Assembly: GCA_964598995.1 (NCBI GenBank)
Contig: CAZRDR010000043.1
Location: forward strand, 1 to 8,826
Origin: JACROF01 sp964598995
GTDB lineage: Bacteria; Patescibacteriota; Microgenomatia; Levybacterales; UBA12049
DNA length: 8,826 nucleotides
Direction: 5' to 3'
Below the pieces are notes generated by a model. It was not told the DNA's origin and searched no databases. It saw nothing but the letters and a program-made list of their open reading frames with translations. Both the position numbers and the translations under genes were made by a program. Each line of letters starts with the position of its first letter. Position 1 is the stretch's first letter. This document shows positions 1 to 6,295 of the stretch, one piece after another.

Positions 1-415
1 GTTAGAGCGTCTTAAAAAGATAGCTGGACCTACTATGGAGTTTTTGGGGCCTGTTCCTGATGAAAAGCTGATCCCACTTTATCAACACGCGAAGGCGTTA
101 TTATTTCCTGGCTTTGAGGATTTCGGCATAGTAATGGTCGAGGCGTTAGGGCTGGGGACTCCAGTCATCGCGTATAAGAAAGGAGGAGCTCTCGATATTA
201 TCGAAGATAAAAAATCAGGATTATTTTTTAGTAAGCAAACCCCAGCATCACTTATAGCTGCAATGAAAAAATTTGATAGGTATGAGTTTAGTCCACGTAC
301 GCTACGGATACGTGCTGAGCTTTTCTCACAGACGCAATTTAAGAAGAAAATGAAAGAGTTTATTGTACAGTCTTTGCAAAAGAAGAAAATCATGTATAAT
401 GATGTCAACCTATGA
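1..415 (+). CDS. Glycosyltransferase family 4 (GT-B fold), C-terminal part, cut by the window start
   Basis: This is the C-terminal part of a retaining GT-B glycosyltransferase; the reading frame is open from base 2 and runs off the left edge, so the acceptor-binding N-terminal domain is missing. The donor-binding signature is clear: a short strand ending FLGPVPDEKL, then FPGFEDFGIVMVEALGLGTP, which holds the E-x7-E pair of GT4 enzymes, then VIAYKKGGALDII. The KGGALD stretch recalls WbaZ-type mannosyltransferases, where a similar GKGGALE follows the E-x7-E block, so a mannose donor is plausible given the GDP-mannose gene next door, but specificity cannot be read here. The tail is lysine-rich, which may help membrane association. 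The TGA stop overlaps the manC start (ATGA at 412-415), indicating translational coupling within a polysaccharide locus. Confidence 0.88.
   Translation, partial: LERLKKIAGPTMEFLGPVPDEKLIPLYQHAKALLFPGFEDFGIVMVEALGLGTPVIAYKKGGALDIIEDKKSGLFFSKQTPASLIAAMKKFDRYEFSPRTLRIRAELFSQTQFKKKMKEFIVQSLQKKKIMYNDVNL
373..400 (+). promoter_or_regulatory. Possible internal promoter before manC
   Basis: A perfect TATAAT lies at 395-400, 12 bases upstream of the manC ATG. A weak -35 candidate TTTGCA (373-378, 4 of 6) sits 16 bases upstream. The predicted start would fall around 407, giving a leader of only about 5 bases. It lies inside the end of the upstream coding region, where AT-rich codons can produce such a hexamer by chance, so it is tentative. 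Confidence 0.3.
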
Positions 416-1497
416 AAGTTGTACTTTTCGCTGGTGGTGTCGGTTCTCGTCTTTGGCCTCTCTCACGCAAAAATACTCCTAAGCAATTCGGTAAGATTAT
501 CGGTGATCAATCGATGCTCCAAATAGCAGTTCAAAAGCTTTTCCCTACATTCCAATGGCCAGACATTTATATTTCTACTGGTAATCAGTACGAAGAAATA
601 GTCCGTGAACAACTCCATGAACTTCCTTCAGGGAATATCCTGGTTGAGCCTGAAATGCGAGATGTCGGTCCAGCCGTAGGACTTATTACTTCACTTTTTG
701 TAAAACGTGACCCAAATGAACCAATCGCACTTCTGTGGGGGAGTGACCATCTCGTTCGTGAAGAAGAACTATTTAGAAATGTGTTAGTTGCCGCAGAAAA
801 ATTAGTGAGAGAAGATGGCGATAGAATTGTCTTCGTTGGCCAGAAGCCTCGTTTTGCTAACCAAAATTTAGGCTACATCGAGTATTCAGAGAAAGTAAAA
901 GAAGTTGATGATTTACCGGTTTATTCGTTCTCAAATTTCCAATATCGTCCTCATTTATCAACAGCTGAAAGGTGGGTTAAAGATGGGCATCATGCCTGGA
1001 ACTTAGGCTACTTTGTTACGACCCCTGGATTCTTATGGAAGTTATTCGAGCAGTTCGCACCTGAGTTATTCGCAAAGCTTAAAGAGATTAATGACGCTGT
1101 AGATACTCCTGAATATGAGGAAGTACTGCAAAGAGTCTATCCAACAATTGAAAAAATCTCATTTGATAATGCGATTCTTGAAAAAATGGATCCTAAGTAC
1201 GGCTATGTATTATCCGTTGATCTTGGTTGGAGTGATATTGGTGCCTGGGAAGCATTGAAAGAAGCTCTTTCAGCTAACCAAAACGAGAATGTTACTCGCG
1301 GTGATGTCTTGATTGAGGATACCAAAGATACGCTCGTTTTCAATTTTAACAAACAGTTAGTTGTCGGCATTGATCTGGAAGGAATGGTAGTAGTTAATAC
1401 GAATGACGTGATTCTCATCTGTCCTAAAGATTCAGTTCCTAAAGTGAAGCAGATTGTCTCAAACCTCAGTGGAACCGAGCACGAACATCTCGCCTAA
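412..1497 (+). CDS. manC: Mannose-1-phosphate guanylyltransferase (GDP-mannose pyrophosphorylase)
   Basis: This cytoplasmic enzyme converts GTP and mannose-1-phosphate to GDP-mannose and pyrophosphate, supplying activated mannose for surface glycans. The nucleotidyltransferase signature is at residues 8-26 (GGVGSRLWPLSR then PKQF), with Ser in the more usual GTRLWP position. Other family blocks follow: LVEPEMRD (77-84), SDH with the likely metal/nucleotide Asp at 112, GYIEY (154-158), HAWNLGYFV (194-202), SFDNAILEK (250-258) and LGWSDIGAW (271-279). At 361 residues it is the single-domain form; it lacks the C-terminal cupin phosphomannose isomerase domain of the roughly 470-residue bifunctional ManC/AlgA proteins. 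The ATG overlaps the preceding TGA and begins exactly at the conserved MKVVLFAGG strand. No Shine-Dalgarno sequence is visible. A related hexose-1-phosphate specificity cannot be excluded, but mannose is by far the best fit. Confidence 0.93.
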   Translation: MKVVLFAGGVGSRLWPLSRKNTPKQFGKIIGDQSMLQIAVQKLFPTFQWPDIYISTGNQYEEIVREQLHELPSGNILVEPEMRDVGPAVGLITSLFVKRDPNEPIALLWGSDHLVREEELFRNVLVAAEKLVREDGDRIVFVGQKPRFANQNLGYIEYSEKVKEVDDLPVYSFSNFQYRPHLSTAERWVKDGHHAWNLGYFVTTPGFLWKLFEQFAPELFAKLKEINDAVDTPEYEEVLQRVYPTIEKISFDNAILEKMDPKYGYVLSVDLGWSDIGAWEALKEALSANQNENVTRGDVLIEDTKDTLVFNFNKQLVVGIDLEGMVVVNTNDVILICPKDSVPKVKQIVSNLSGTEHEHLA

Positions 1498-1499
1498 TC

Positions 1500-2165
1500 A
1501 TGCCATACGTAGAAGTACAAAAGAGTAAAGCGTACGAGTTGGCAAAAAGAACAATAGACGTTGTTAGTAGTATCATTATCCTCATTGTTTTTTCGCCAAT
1601 TATTCTTCTTGTCGCTGTAGCAATTAAATTAGATTCCAAGGGTCCTATCCTTGCTGATACACCAGAGCGAGTTGGCCAAAACGGTAGACTCTTTAAAATG
1701 TTTAAATTCCGTTCGATGATCCCCAACGCACATATTATCCTTCGTGAAGATCCTGAATTCGCTTCGCTTTATGAACAGTATAAAAAAGGTAGTTATAAAT
1801 TAAAAAATGATCCTCGCATTACACGCGTCGGCCGCTTTATTCGTAAACATTCTCTCGATGAAGCACCTCAGTTATTTAACGTACTTAAAGGGGATATGAG
1901 TCTTGTTGGACCTCGTGCTTATTATCCTGATGAACTCCGCGAGCAGCAGAAAAAATACCCAGAGACGAAAGACGCAGTAAAAGTCGTGCTCTCAGTAAAA
2001 CCTGGGGTAACCGGTCTTTGGCAGGTATCAGGACGAAGTGAAATTAACTTTGATAAGCGAATCGAGATGGATGCTAATTATGTGAGAAGACGTTCGATTC
2101 TCTATGATATCTGGCTTATGCTTAGAACTCCATCAGCCGTCATTACAGGAAGAGGTGCAAGATAA
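1500..2165 (+). CDS. Bacterial sugar transferase (polyprenyl-phosphate phosphosugar transferase, PF02397 type)
   Basis: This is a monotopic phosphoglycosyltransferase that moves a sugar-1-phosphate from a nucleotide sugar to undecaprenyl phosphate on the inner face of the membrane, the first committed step of glycan assembly. It has only the catalytic module (221 residues), like PglC, without the multi-helix N-terminal domain of WbaP. Residues 18-43 are a hydrophobic re-entrant helix with the conserved Ser-Pro break (SP at 32-33). Then come KFRSM (69-73), the catalytic Asp-Glu pair in SLDEAPQLFNVLKGDMSLVG (D120, E121), GPRA (137-140) and the PGVTGLWQVSGRS block (168-180). It starts 2 bases after the manC stop, so the two are almost surely co-transcribed. 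Sugar specificity (for example galactose, glucose or GlcNAc phosphate) cannot be read from the sequence. Confidence 0.93.
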   Translation: MPYVEVQKSKAYELAKRTIDVVSSIIILIVFSPIILLVAVAIKLDSKGPILADTPERVGQNGRLFKMFKFRSMIPNAHIILREDPEFASLYEQYKKGSYKLKNDPRITRVGRFIRKHSLDEAPQLFNVLKGDMSLVGPRAYYPDELREQQKKYPETKDAVKVVLSVKPGVTGLWQVSGRSEINFDKRIEMDANYVRRRSILYDIWLMLRTPSAVITGRGAR

Positions 2166-2179
2166 GATAAAGGCACTCC

Positions 2180-2192
2180 TGTCAAGTTGACA
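2180..2192 (+). repeat. 13-bp perfect inverted repeat embedding a -35 box
   Basis: TGTCAA and TTGACA form a perfect dyad around a single central G at 2186. The right arm is exactly the consensus -35 hexamer of the promoter driving the DUF4012 gene. Such a dyad could be an operator for a dimeric regulator, or an accident of the consensus hexamer. The stem has no T-run after it, so it is not an intrinsic terminator. Confidence 0.45.
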
Positions 2193-2216
2193 AAACTCTG
2201 AACTCTTTCGTATCAT
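2187..2216 (+). promoter_or_regulatory. Sigma-70 type promoter of the DUF4012 gene, predicted leaderless
   Basis: The -35 box is a perfect TTGACA (2187-2192), followed by an 18-base spacer and the -10 box TATCAT (2211-2216, 5 of 6). A start about 7 bases after the -10 box would fall at 2223-2224, which is the ATG of the following gene. This separates the DUF4012 gene from the polysaccharide genes as its own transcription unit and supports the 2224 start over the later in-frame ATG at 2290. Confidence 0.7.
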
Positions 2217-2223
2217 TAAATCT

Positions 2224-4173
2224 ATGCCCGGCTTTGGGAAGATCGATCTTGACCTGAAGAACGAGACAGCACCCACCCAACCATCACCTATGGCACGCAA
2301 GAAAACCAACAATCGTCGCAGAATCAGTCCCAAAAATCTTCGCCTCATTATTGGCGGCGTTGTTGTATTTTTCGTACTCTTTATTCTAGGATTCGTTCTT
2401 CCTACGCTTGCCTTAGTTAAGTCTGCGAAATCAACCTATACTCAATCAAAGGCATTATCTTTTGCGGTAAAGCAGCAGAATATTGACCTTGCTTCAGACG
2501 AGTTGACCAAGACACAAGCTGCATTAACTGATACTAAAAATAAGCTCCATTGGTTAGGGTATCTGCATTTTGTTCCGATTGCTAACTTTTACTACAACGA
2601 TGCTAACCATATGATGAATGCTGGAGATGAAGGACTTAAAACAGCTCGCATTGTTATCGATGCATTAAAACCATATGCAGATGTATTAGGGCTTAAAGGG
2701 CAGGGAACATTCGTAGGTGGATCTGGTGAGGATCGTATCAAAACAGCTGTACTGACATTAGGAAAAATTACTCCACAGATCGAGACTATTTCTAGCAGTT
2801 TGACCAGGGTAAAGACCGAAGTCGATCAGATCAACCCTCATCACTATCCTAAATTCCTCTTCGGTAGTAAAATTCAAGATCAGCTTACCTCAGTGAAGAC
2901 ACTCACCGATGAGAGTGTAGAGTTTGTAAGTCAGGCACGACCACTCATTAAAGTCTTACCAACACTTCTTGGAGAGCAAGAAGAGAAAAAATATCTCGTT
3001 TTATTCCAAAACGATAAAGAACTTCGTCCAACTGGAGGCTTTATTACCGCTTATGCTGTATTTCGTATCGATAAGGGAGTAATTAATCTTGATCGATCAG
3101 ATGATATTTATCCACTCGATAATAGTATTTCTAACAAACCGTCAGCACCTGCACCTATCTTAAAGTACTTGCCTAAGGTTTATTCACTTAACCTTCGTGA
3201 CAGTAATCTCTCACCAGACTTTATCGAGTCTATGAAGACTTTCAACTCACTTTACAATAGGGCTTCGGGAAGAGTTGATGTCGATGGGGTCATCGCACTC
3301 GATACTAATGTGTTAGTTACAACTATTAAAATCTTAGATGATACTCTGACAGTTGATGGTCAGACATTCACGACCAAGACTGATCCACGCTGTGATTGTC
3401 CACAGGTTATCTATGCGCTTGAGGATAACATCTCTCGTCCAGTTAATTACATCAAGACTGATCGAAAAGGTCTACTTGGAGACATGCTGCAGACACTCAT
3501 GAAGAAAGCTCTATCTTCGTCTCCAAAAGAATATTGGGGACCACTTTTCCAGTCGATGCTCGCACAGACACACCAGAAGCATATTCTCTTTAATCTCTAT
3601 AATGAGGATGCACAATCAGGTATAGAGTCTCTGCAGGCAGCAGGTCGTATTGTGCCATTTGAAGGAGATTATCTCCATATTAATGAGGCTAACTTCAGTG
3701 GAGCTAAGACGAATCTCTTTATCGATCAGTCTGTCGAGAATTCATATGAGGTAGCTAGAGATGGGACTGTAACGAAGACTGTTACTATCAATTACAAGAA
3801 TACGCATGCACCTTCTGACTGCAACTTAGAGCGAGGTGGACTGTGTCTGAACGCTGAGTATCGCGACTGGATTAGACTCTATGTTCCTAAAGGAAGCACA
3901 TTAATTAGTAGCAAAGGTTCACAAGTAAAGATGTCAACGTATGAGGATCTTGGTAAGACTGTCTTTGATGGATTCTTAACAGTTCGTCCGCTTGGTGCTG
4001 CTACATTCACTATCAGTTATAAACTGCCATTTAAGGTCCAGGGCGGTAAACTGCCGATGCTCATCCAGAAGCAGCCAGGAACCTATATGCCAGCCTACAC
4101 AGTAAAAGTAAACGGTCATAAAGTTGACAAATTTAATCTTCTCACCGATAAGAAATCGACTCTTGATATCTAA
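2224..4173 (+). CDS. DUF4012 domain-containing membrane-anchored protein
   Basis: This large (649 residues) protein has a short basic cytoplasmic tail (residues 24-40, many Lys/Arg), one membrane helix at about 41-66 and an outer domain for the rest. Residues 68-125 look helical or coiled. The DUF4012 hallmark is FQNDKELRPTGGFITAY (261-277), followed by LRDSNLSPDF (324-333) and DVDGVIALD (352-360). Two cysteine pairs, C390/C392 and C533/C541, lie in the outer region and could form disulfides. The family's biochemical role is not established to my knowledge; it is common in CPR bacteria and Actinobacteria, often beside glycosyltransferases. Here it follows a polysaccharide locus but has its own promoter, so a job in surface-glycan export or attachment is an inference only. 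The ATG at 2224 is preferred because the promoter start falls on it; ATG 2290 (MARKK) is the alternative. Confidence 0.88.
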   Translation: MPGFGKIDLDLKNETAPTQPSPMARKKTNNRRRISPKNLRLIIGGVVVFFVLFILGFVLPTLALVKSAKSTYTQSKALSFAVKQQNIDLASDELTKTQAALTDTKNKLHWLGYLHFVPIANFYYNDANHMMNAGDEGLKTARIVIDALKPYADVLGLKGQGTFVGGSGEDRIKTAVLTLGKITPQIETISSSLTRVKTEVDQINPHHYPKFLFGSKIQDQLTSVKTLTDESVEFVSQARPLIKVLPTLLGEQEEKKYLVLFQNDKELRPTGGFITAYAVFRIDKGVINLDRSDDIYPLDNSISNKPSAPAPILKYLPKVYSLNLRDSNLSPDFIESMKTFNSLYNRASGRVDVDGVIALDTNVLVTTIKILDDTLTVDGQTFTTKTDPRCDCPQVIYALEDNISRPVNYIKTDRKGLLGDMLQTLMKKALSSSPKEYWGPLFQSMLAQTHQKHILFNLYNEDAQSGIESLQAAGRIVPFEGDYLHINEANFSGAKTNLFIDQSVENSYEVARDGTVTKTVTINYKNTHAPSDCNLERGGLCLNAEYRDWIRLYVPKGSTLISSKGSQVKMSTYEDLGKTVFDGFLTVRPLGAATFTISYKLPFKVQGGKLPMLIQKQPGTYMPAYTVKVNGHKVDKFNLLTDKKSTLDI

Positions 4174-4174
4174 T

Positions 4175-4203
4175 TTGACTAGGTAAGACAACCTCTTTAC
4201 AAT
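4175..4203 (+). promoter_or_regulatory. Sigma-70 type promoter of recO, predicted leaderless
   Basis: TTGACT (4175-4180, 5 of 6) and TACAAT (4198-4203, 5 of 6) are separated by an optimal 17 bases. A start about 7 bases downstream falls at 4210-4211, on the GTG start of recO. The promoter starts 1 base after the DUF4012 stop codon, so nearly the whole intergenic gap is promoter. Confidence 0.75.
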
Positions 4204-4210
4204 AGACCTC

Positions 4211-4765
4211 GTGCGCCACCTCAAGACTGAAGGAATAATTATCAAAAGACGGGATTTTAACGAAGCAGATCGCATAGTTACTATCTACACGAAGGATATG
4301 GGAAAGATATCCATGAAGGCAGCAGGGGTAAAACGAATTACGAGTCGGCGTGCATCCCATATCGAACTACTTAACTTAACCCGTATTTCACTTTATAAAA
4401 AATCCCAAATGCCTGTACTCGCTGAAGCACAAATGGTTAATAGTTTTACCGAGATTAAAAATGATCTCGAGAAGACAGGCTTTGCTTACCATATTTGTGA
4501 ACTTATTGATGGTCTATGTCCTGAAGAGCAGAGTCAGCCCGAAGTCTTTCAGCTTTTTAAAGATACGCTCAATGAAGTAAGTCTAGCTGGCGGGACAGAA
4601 GAGCTGCTTTTTATTATCCATGATTTTGAGATTCAGCTATTAACGATGCTTGGTTTTTGGCATAAGCAGCCCGACGAATCAACAGAGTTAGACACTCACC
4701 AGTTCATCGAAAACATCCTTGAGCGAAAGCTCAAGAGTCATCGTATCTTCTCCAAGCTGCATTAG
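4211..4765 (+). CDS. recO: DNA repair protein RecO, short form
   Basis: RecO helps load RecA onto SSB-coated single-stranded DNA in the RecFOR pathway and anneals complementary strands. The N-terminal OB fold (about 1-80) opens with the family signature RHLKTEGIIIKRRDFNEADR, followed by TIYTKDMGKISMKAAGVKR and a basic RRASHIELLNL strand. Residues from about 85 on are the helical domain, with FEIQLLTMLGFW matching the conserved FEL-LL--LGF segment. At 184 residues it is clearly shorter than the usual 230-250, and the loop after LGF lacks the CxxC zinc-binding cysteines present in many RecO proteins. I see no continuation in another frame, so this seems a natural short form and not a frameshift. 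The GTG start is chosen because it begins the conserved MRHLKTEG and coincides with the predicted transcription start. Confidence 0.9.
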   Translation: MRHLKTEGIIIKRRDFNEADRIVTIYTKDMGKISMKAAGVKRITSRRASHIELLNLTRISLYKKSQMPVLAEAQMVNSFTEIKNDLEKTGFAYHICELIDGLCPEEQSQPEVFQLFKDTLNEVSLAGGTEELLFIIHDFEIQLLTMLGFWHKQPDESTELDTHQFIENILERKLKSHRIFSKLH

Positions 4766-4768
4766 TTC

Positions 4769-4797
4769 TTCACGATGTTTAAAATTTCTGTTATCAT
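4769..4797 (+). promoter_or_regulatory. Extended -10 promoter of glycyl-tRNA synthetase, predicted leaderless
   Basis: TGTTATCAT (4789-4797) combines an extended -10 TGn with the -10 box TATCAT, the same hexamer as before the DUF4012 gene. A weaker -35 candidate TTCACG (4769-4774, 4 of 6) lies 17 bases upstream. The predicted start falls at about 4804, the ATG of the synthetase. It lies in the 38-base gap after recO. Confidence 0.62.
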
Positions 4798-4803
4798 ACG
4801 CTC

Positions 4804-6267
4804 ATGAGTGAGATATCAATGGACAAATTACAAGCCCTCTTTAAACGCCGTGGTTTTGTTTATCCAGGTTCTGAACTGTACGGTGGTCTGGCAAATACCT
4901 ATGACTATGGTCCTGTCGGTACCGAGCTTCTTCGCAATATTAAAAATTTGTGGTGGAAGTACTTCGTGCAAAAGCGCGATGACATGGTAGGTCTTGATGC
5001 GAGTCTTATCTCACATCACAAGGTCTGGGATGCTTCAGGTCATACAGCAGGTTTCTCAGATGCATTAGTTGACTGTAAAGCCTGCAAAACCCGCATTCGA
5101 GCAGATCATCTCCTTGAGGACTGGATAAGTCTTAATAAAGATGTCGATTCGGCCAATAAAGAATACACAGTCCTAACGCATGAGAAAGTAAGTGAAGCAT
5201 TTAAAAATGAAAAGGTCGAAGGCTGGTCGCCTGAAGAGATGACCGAGTTTATCAAAGTCTTCCAAGTCCCATGCCCGAACTGCAAAGATAATCCTGGTAC
5301 TGAGTGGACTGCAGTCCGCAAATTCAACCTCCTCTTCCCAGTAAGTCTTGGTATCGTTGAAGGTGAACAAGGTTTAGCGTATCTCAGGGGTGAGACAGCT
5401 CAGGGCATGTTCGTGGACTTTGATAATATCGTTAACTCCACACGAGTCAGACTTCCTTTCGGTATCGCACAGGTAGGTAAGTCATTTAGAAATGAGATAA
5501 CGCTTGGTAACTCAGTTTTCCGAACGATTGAATTCGAACAAGGCGAGATCGAGTATTTCTTCGATCCGAATAAATCAGACTGGAATGAATTATTTAATTC
5601 ATGGAAAGAATCGATGTGGAAGTTCGTAACTGAACAGTTAGGTGTTAAGGCAGAGAATTTGAGATGGCGTGAACATACTGATGAAGAGAGATCATTTTAT
5701 AGTAAACGTACTGAAGATATGGAATATCGCTTCCCATTCGGCTTTAAAGAGCTGTGGGGTCTGGCGTATCGCACTGACTATGACCTCAGTCAGCATGAGA
5801 AGCACTCAAATCGTGAACTCGTCATCAATGATCCTGAGACGAATACTAAGATAAAGCCTCATACGATTGAGCCGGCAGTTGGTATCAATCGTCTTTTCTT
5901 GATGGTTCTCTCGGATGCGTATACTGAGGACGGCGAGCGAGTGGTCTTAAAGTTGCATCCACGTCTCGCATCCTATAAAGTTGCTGTCTTTCCACTGCTT
6001 AAAAATAAGCCTGGGCTCGTTGAGAAGGCAAGAGAGGTCTATAACATGCTAAAAGAGCAGATCGATGGGATAGTCGTCTGGGATGACAGAGGTAACATCG
6101 GTAAGAGGTACTTAGCCCAGGATGAGATCGGTACACCATACTGTGTAACAGTTGACTTTGACACGCTAGAAGATAATAGTGTTACTATCCGAGATCGTGA
6201 TACAGCGTCACAAGAAAGAATAGGCATAGAACAGCTTGCAAAACATATATCTTCTAAGCTACTATAA
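4804..6267 (+). CDS. glyQS: Glycine--tRNA ligase, alpha2 homodimer type
   Basis: This class II aminoacyl-tRNA synthetase charges tRNA-Gly in the cytoplasm. It is the single-chain dimeric form, not the alpha/beta tetramer of E. coli. The N-terminus (RRGFVYPGSELYGGLANTYD, residues 15-34) and PVGTELLRNIKNLWW (37-51) form the motif 1 region. Two cysteine pairs, C91/C94 and C157/C160, are placed as the zinc-binding insert. LRGETAQGMF (194-203) is the glycine-site loop, with Gly where Pro is common. Motif 2 is GKSFRNEI (225-232) plus RTIEFEQGEIE (240-250), and motif 3 contains GINRLFL (360-366) with the class II Arg363. The last 110 residues or so are the anticodon-binding domain, including DDRGNIGKRY and DSVTIRDRDT-like segments. 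Its 487 residues are normal for the family. ATG 4804 is favoured over ATG 4819 by the adjacent promoter. Confidence 0.96.
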   Translation: MSEISMDKLQALFKRRGFVYPGSELYGGLANTYDYGPVGTELLRNIKNLWWKYFVQKRDDMVGLDASLISHHKVWDASGHTAGFSDALVDCKACKTRIRADHLLEDWISLNKDVDSANKEYTVLTHEKVSEAFKNEKVEGWSPEEMTEFIKVFQVPCPNCKDNPGTEWTAVRKFNLLFPVSLGIVEGEQGLAYLRGETAQGMFVDFDNIVNSTRVRLPFGIAQVGKSFRNEITLGNSVFRTIEFEQGEIEYFFDPNKSDWNELFNSWKESMWKFVTEQLGVKAENLRWREHTDEERSFYSKRTEDMEYRFPFGFKELWGLAYRTDYDLSQHEKHSNRELVINDPETNTKIKPHTIEPAVGINRLFLMVLSDAYTEDGERVVLKLHPRLASYKVAVFPLLKNKPGLVEKAREVYNMLKEQIDGIVVWDDRGNIGKRYLAQDEIGTPYCVTVDFDTLEDNSVTIRDRDTASQERIGIEQLAKHISSKLL

Positions 6268-6295
6268 GGTTGTTATCCATTCGTAAAAAATTTGC

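Noticed and set aside
82..408. 108-codon open frame on the minus strand opposite the glycosyltransferase
   Set aside because: It is antisense to a GT4 domain with clear motifs, has low-complexity Phe/Ser/Cys composition and shows no family signature; treated as a shadow frame.
4124..4152. TTGACA at 4124-4129 near the end of the DUF4012 gene as an alternative recO promoter
   Set aside because: No convincing -10 box at 16-18 bases (GATAAG or ATAAGA only), and a much better promoter with ideal spacing lies at 4175-4203.
6274..6289. Promoter for purF in the 28-base gap after glyQS
   Set aside because: TAAAAA (6284-6289) is only a 4 of 6 match, though at the leaderless distance, and no -35 hexamer fits at 16-18 bases; too weak to list as a feature.
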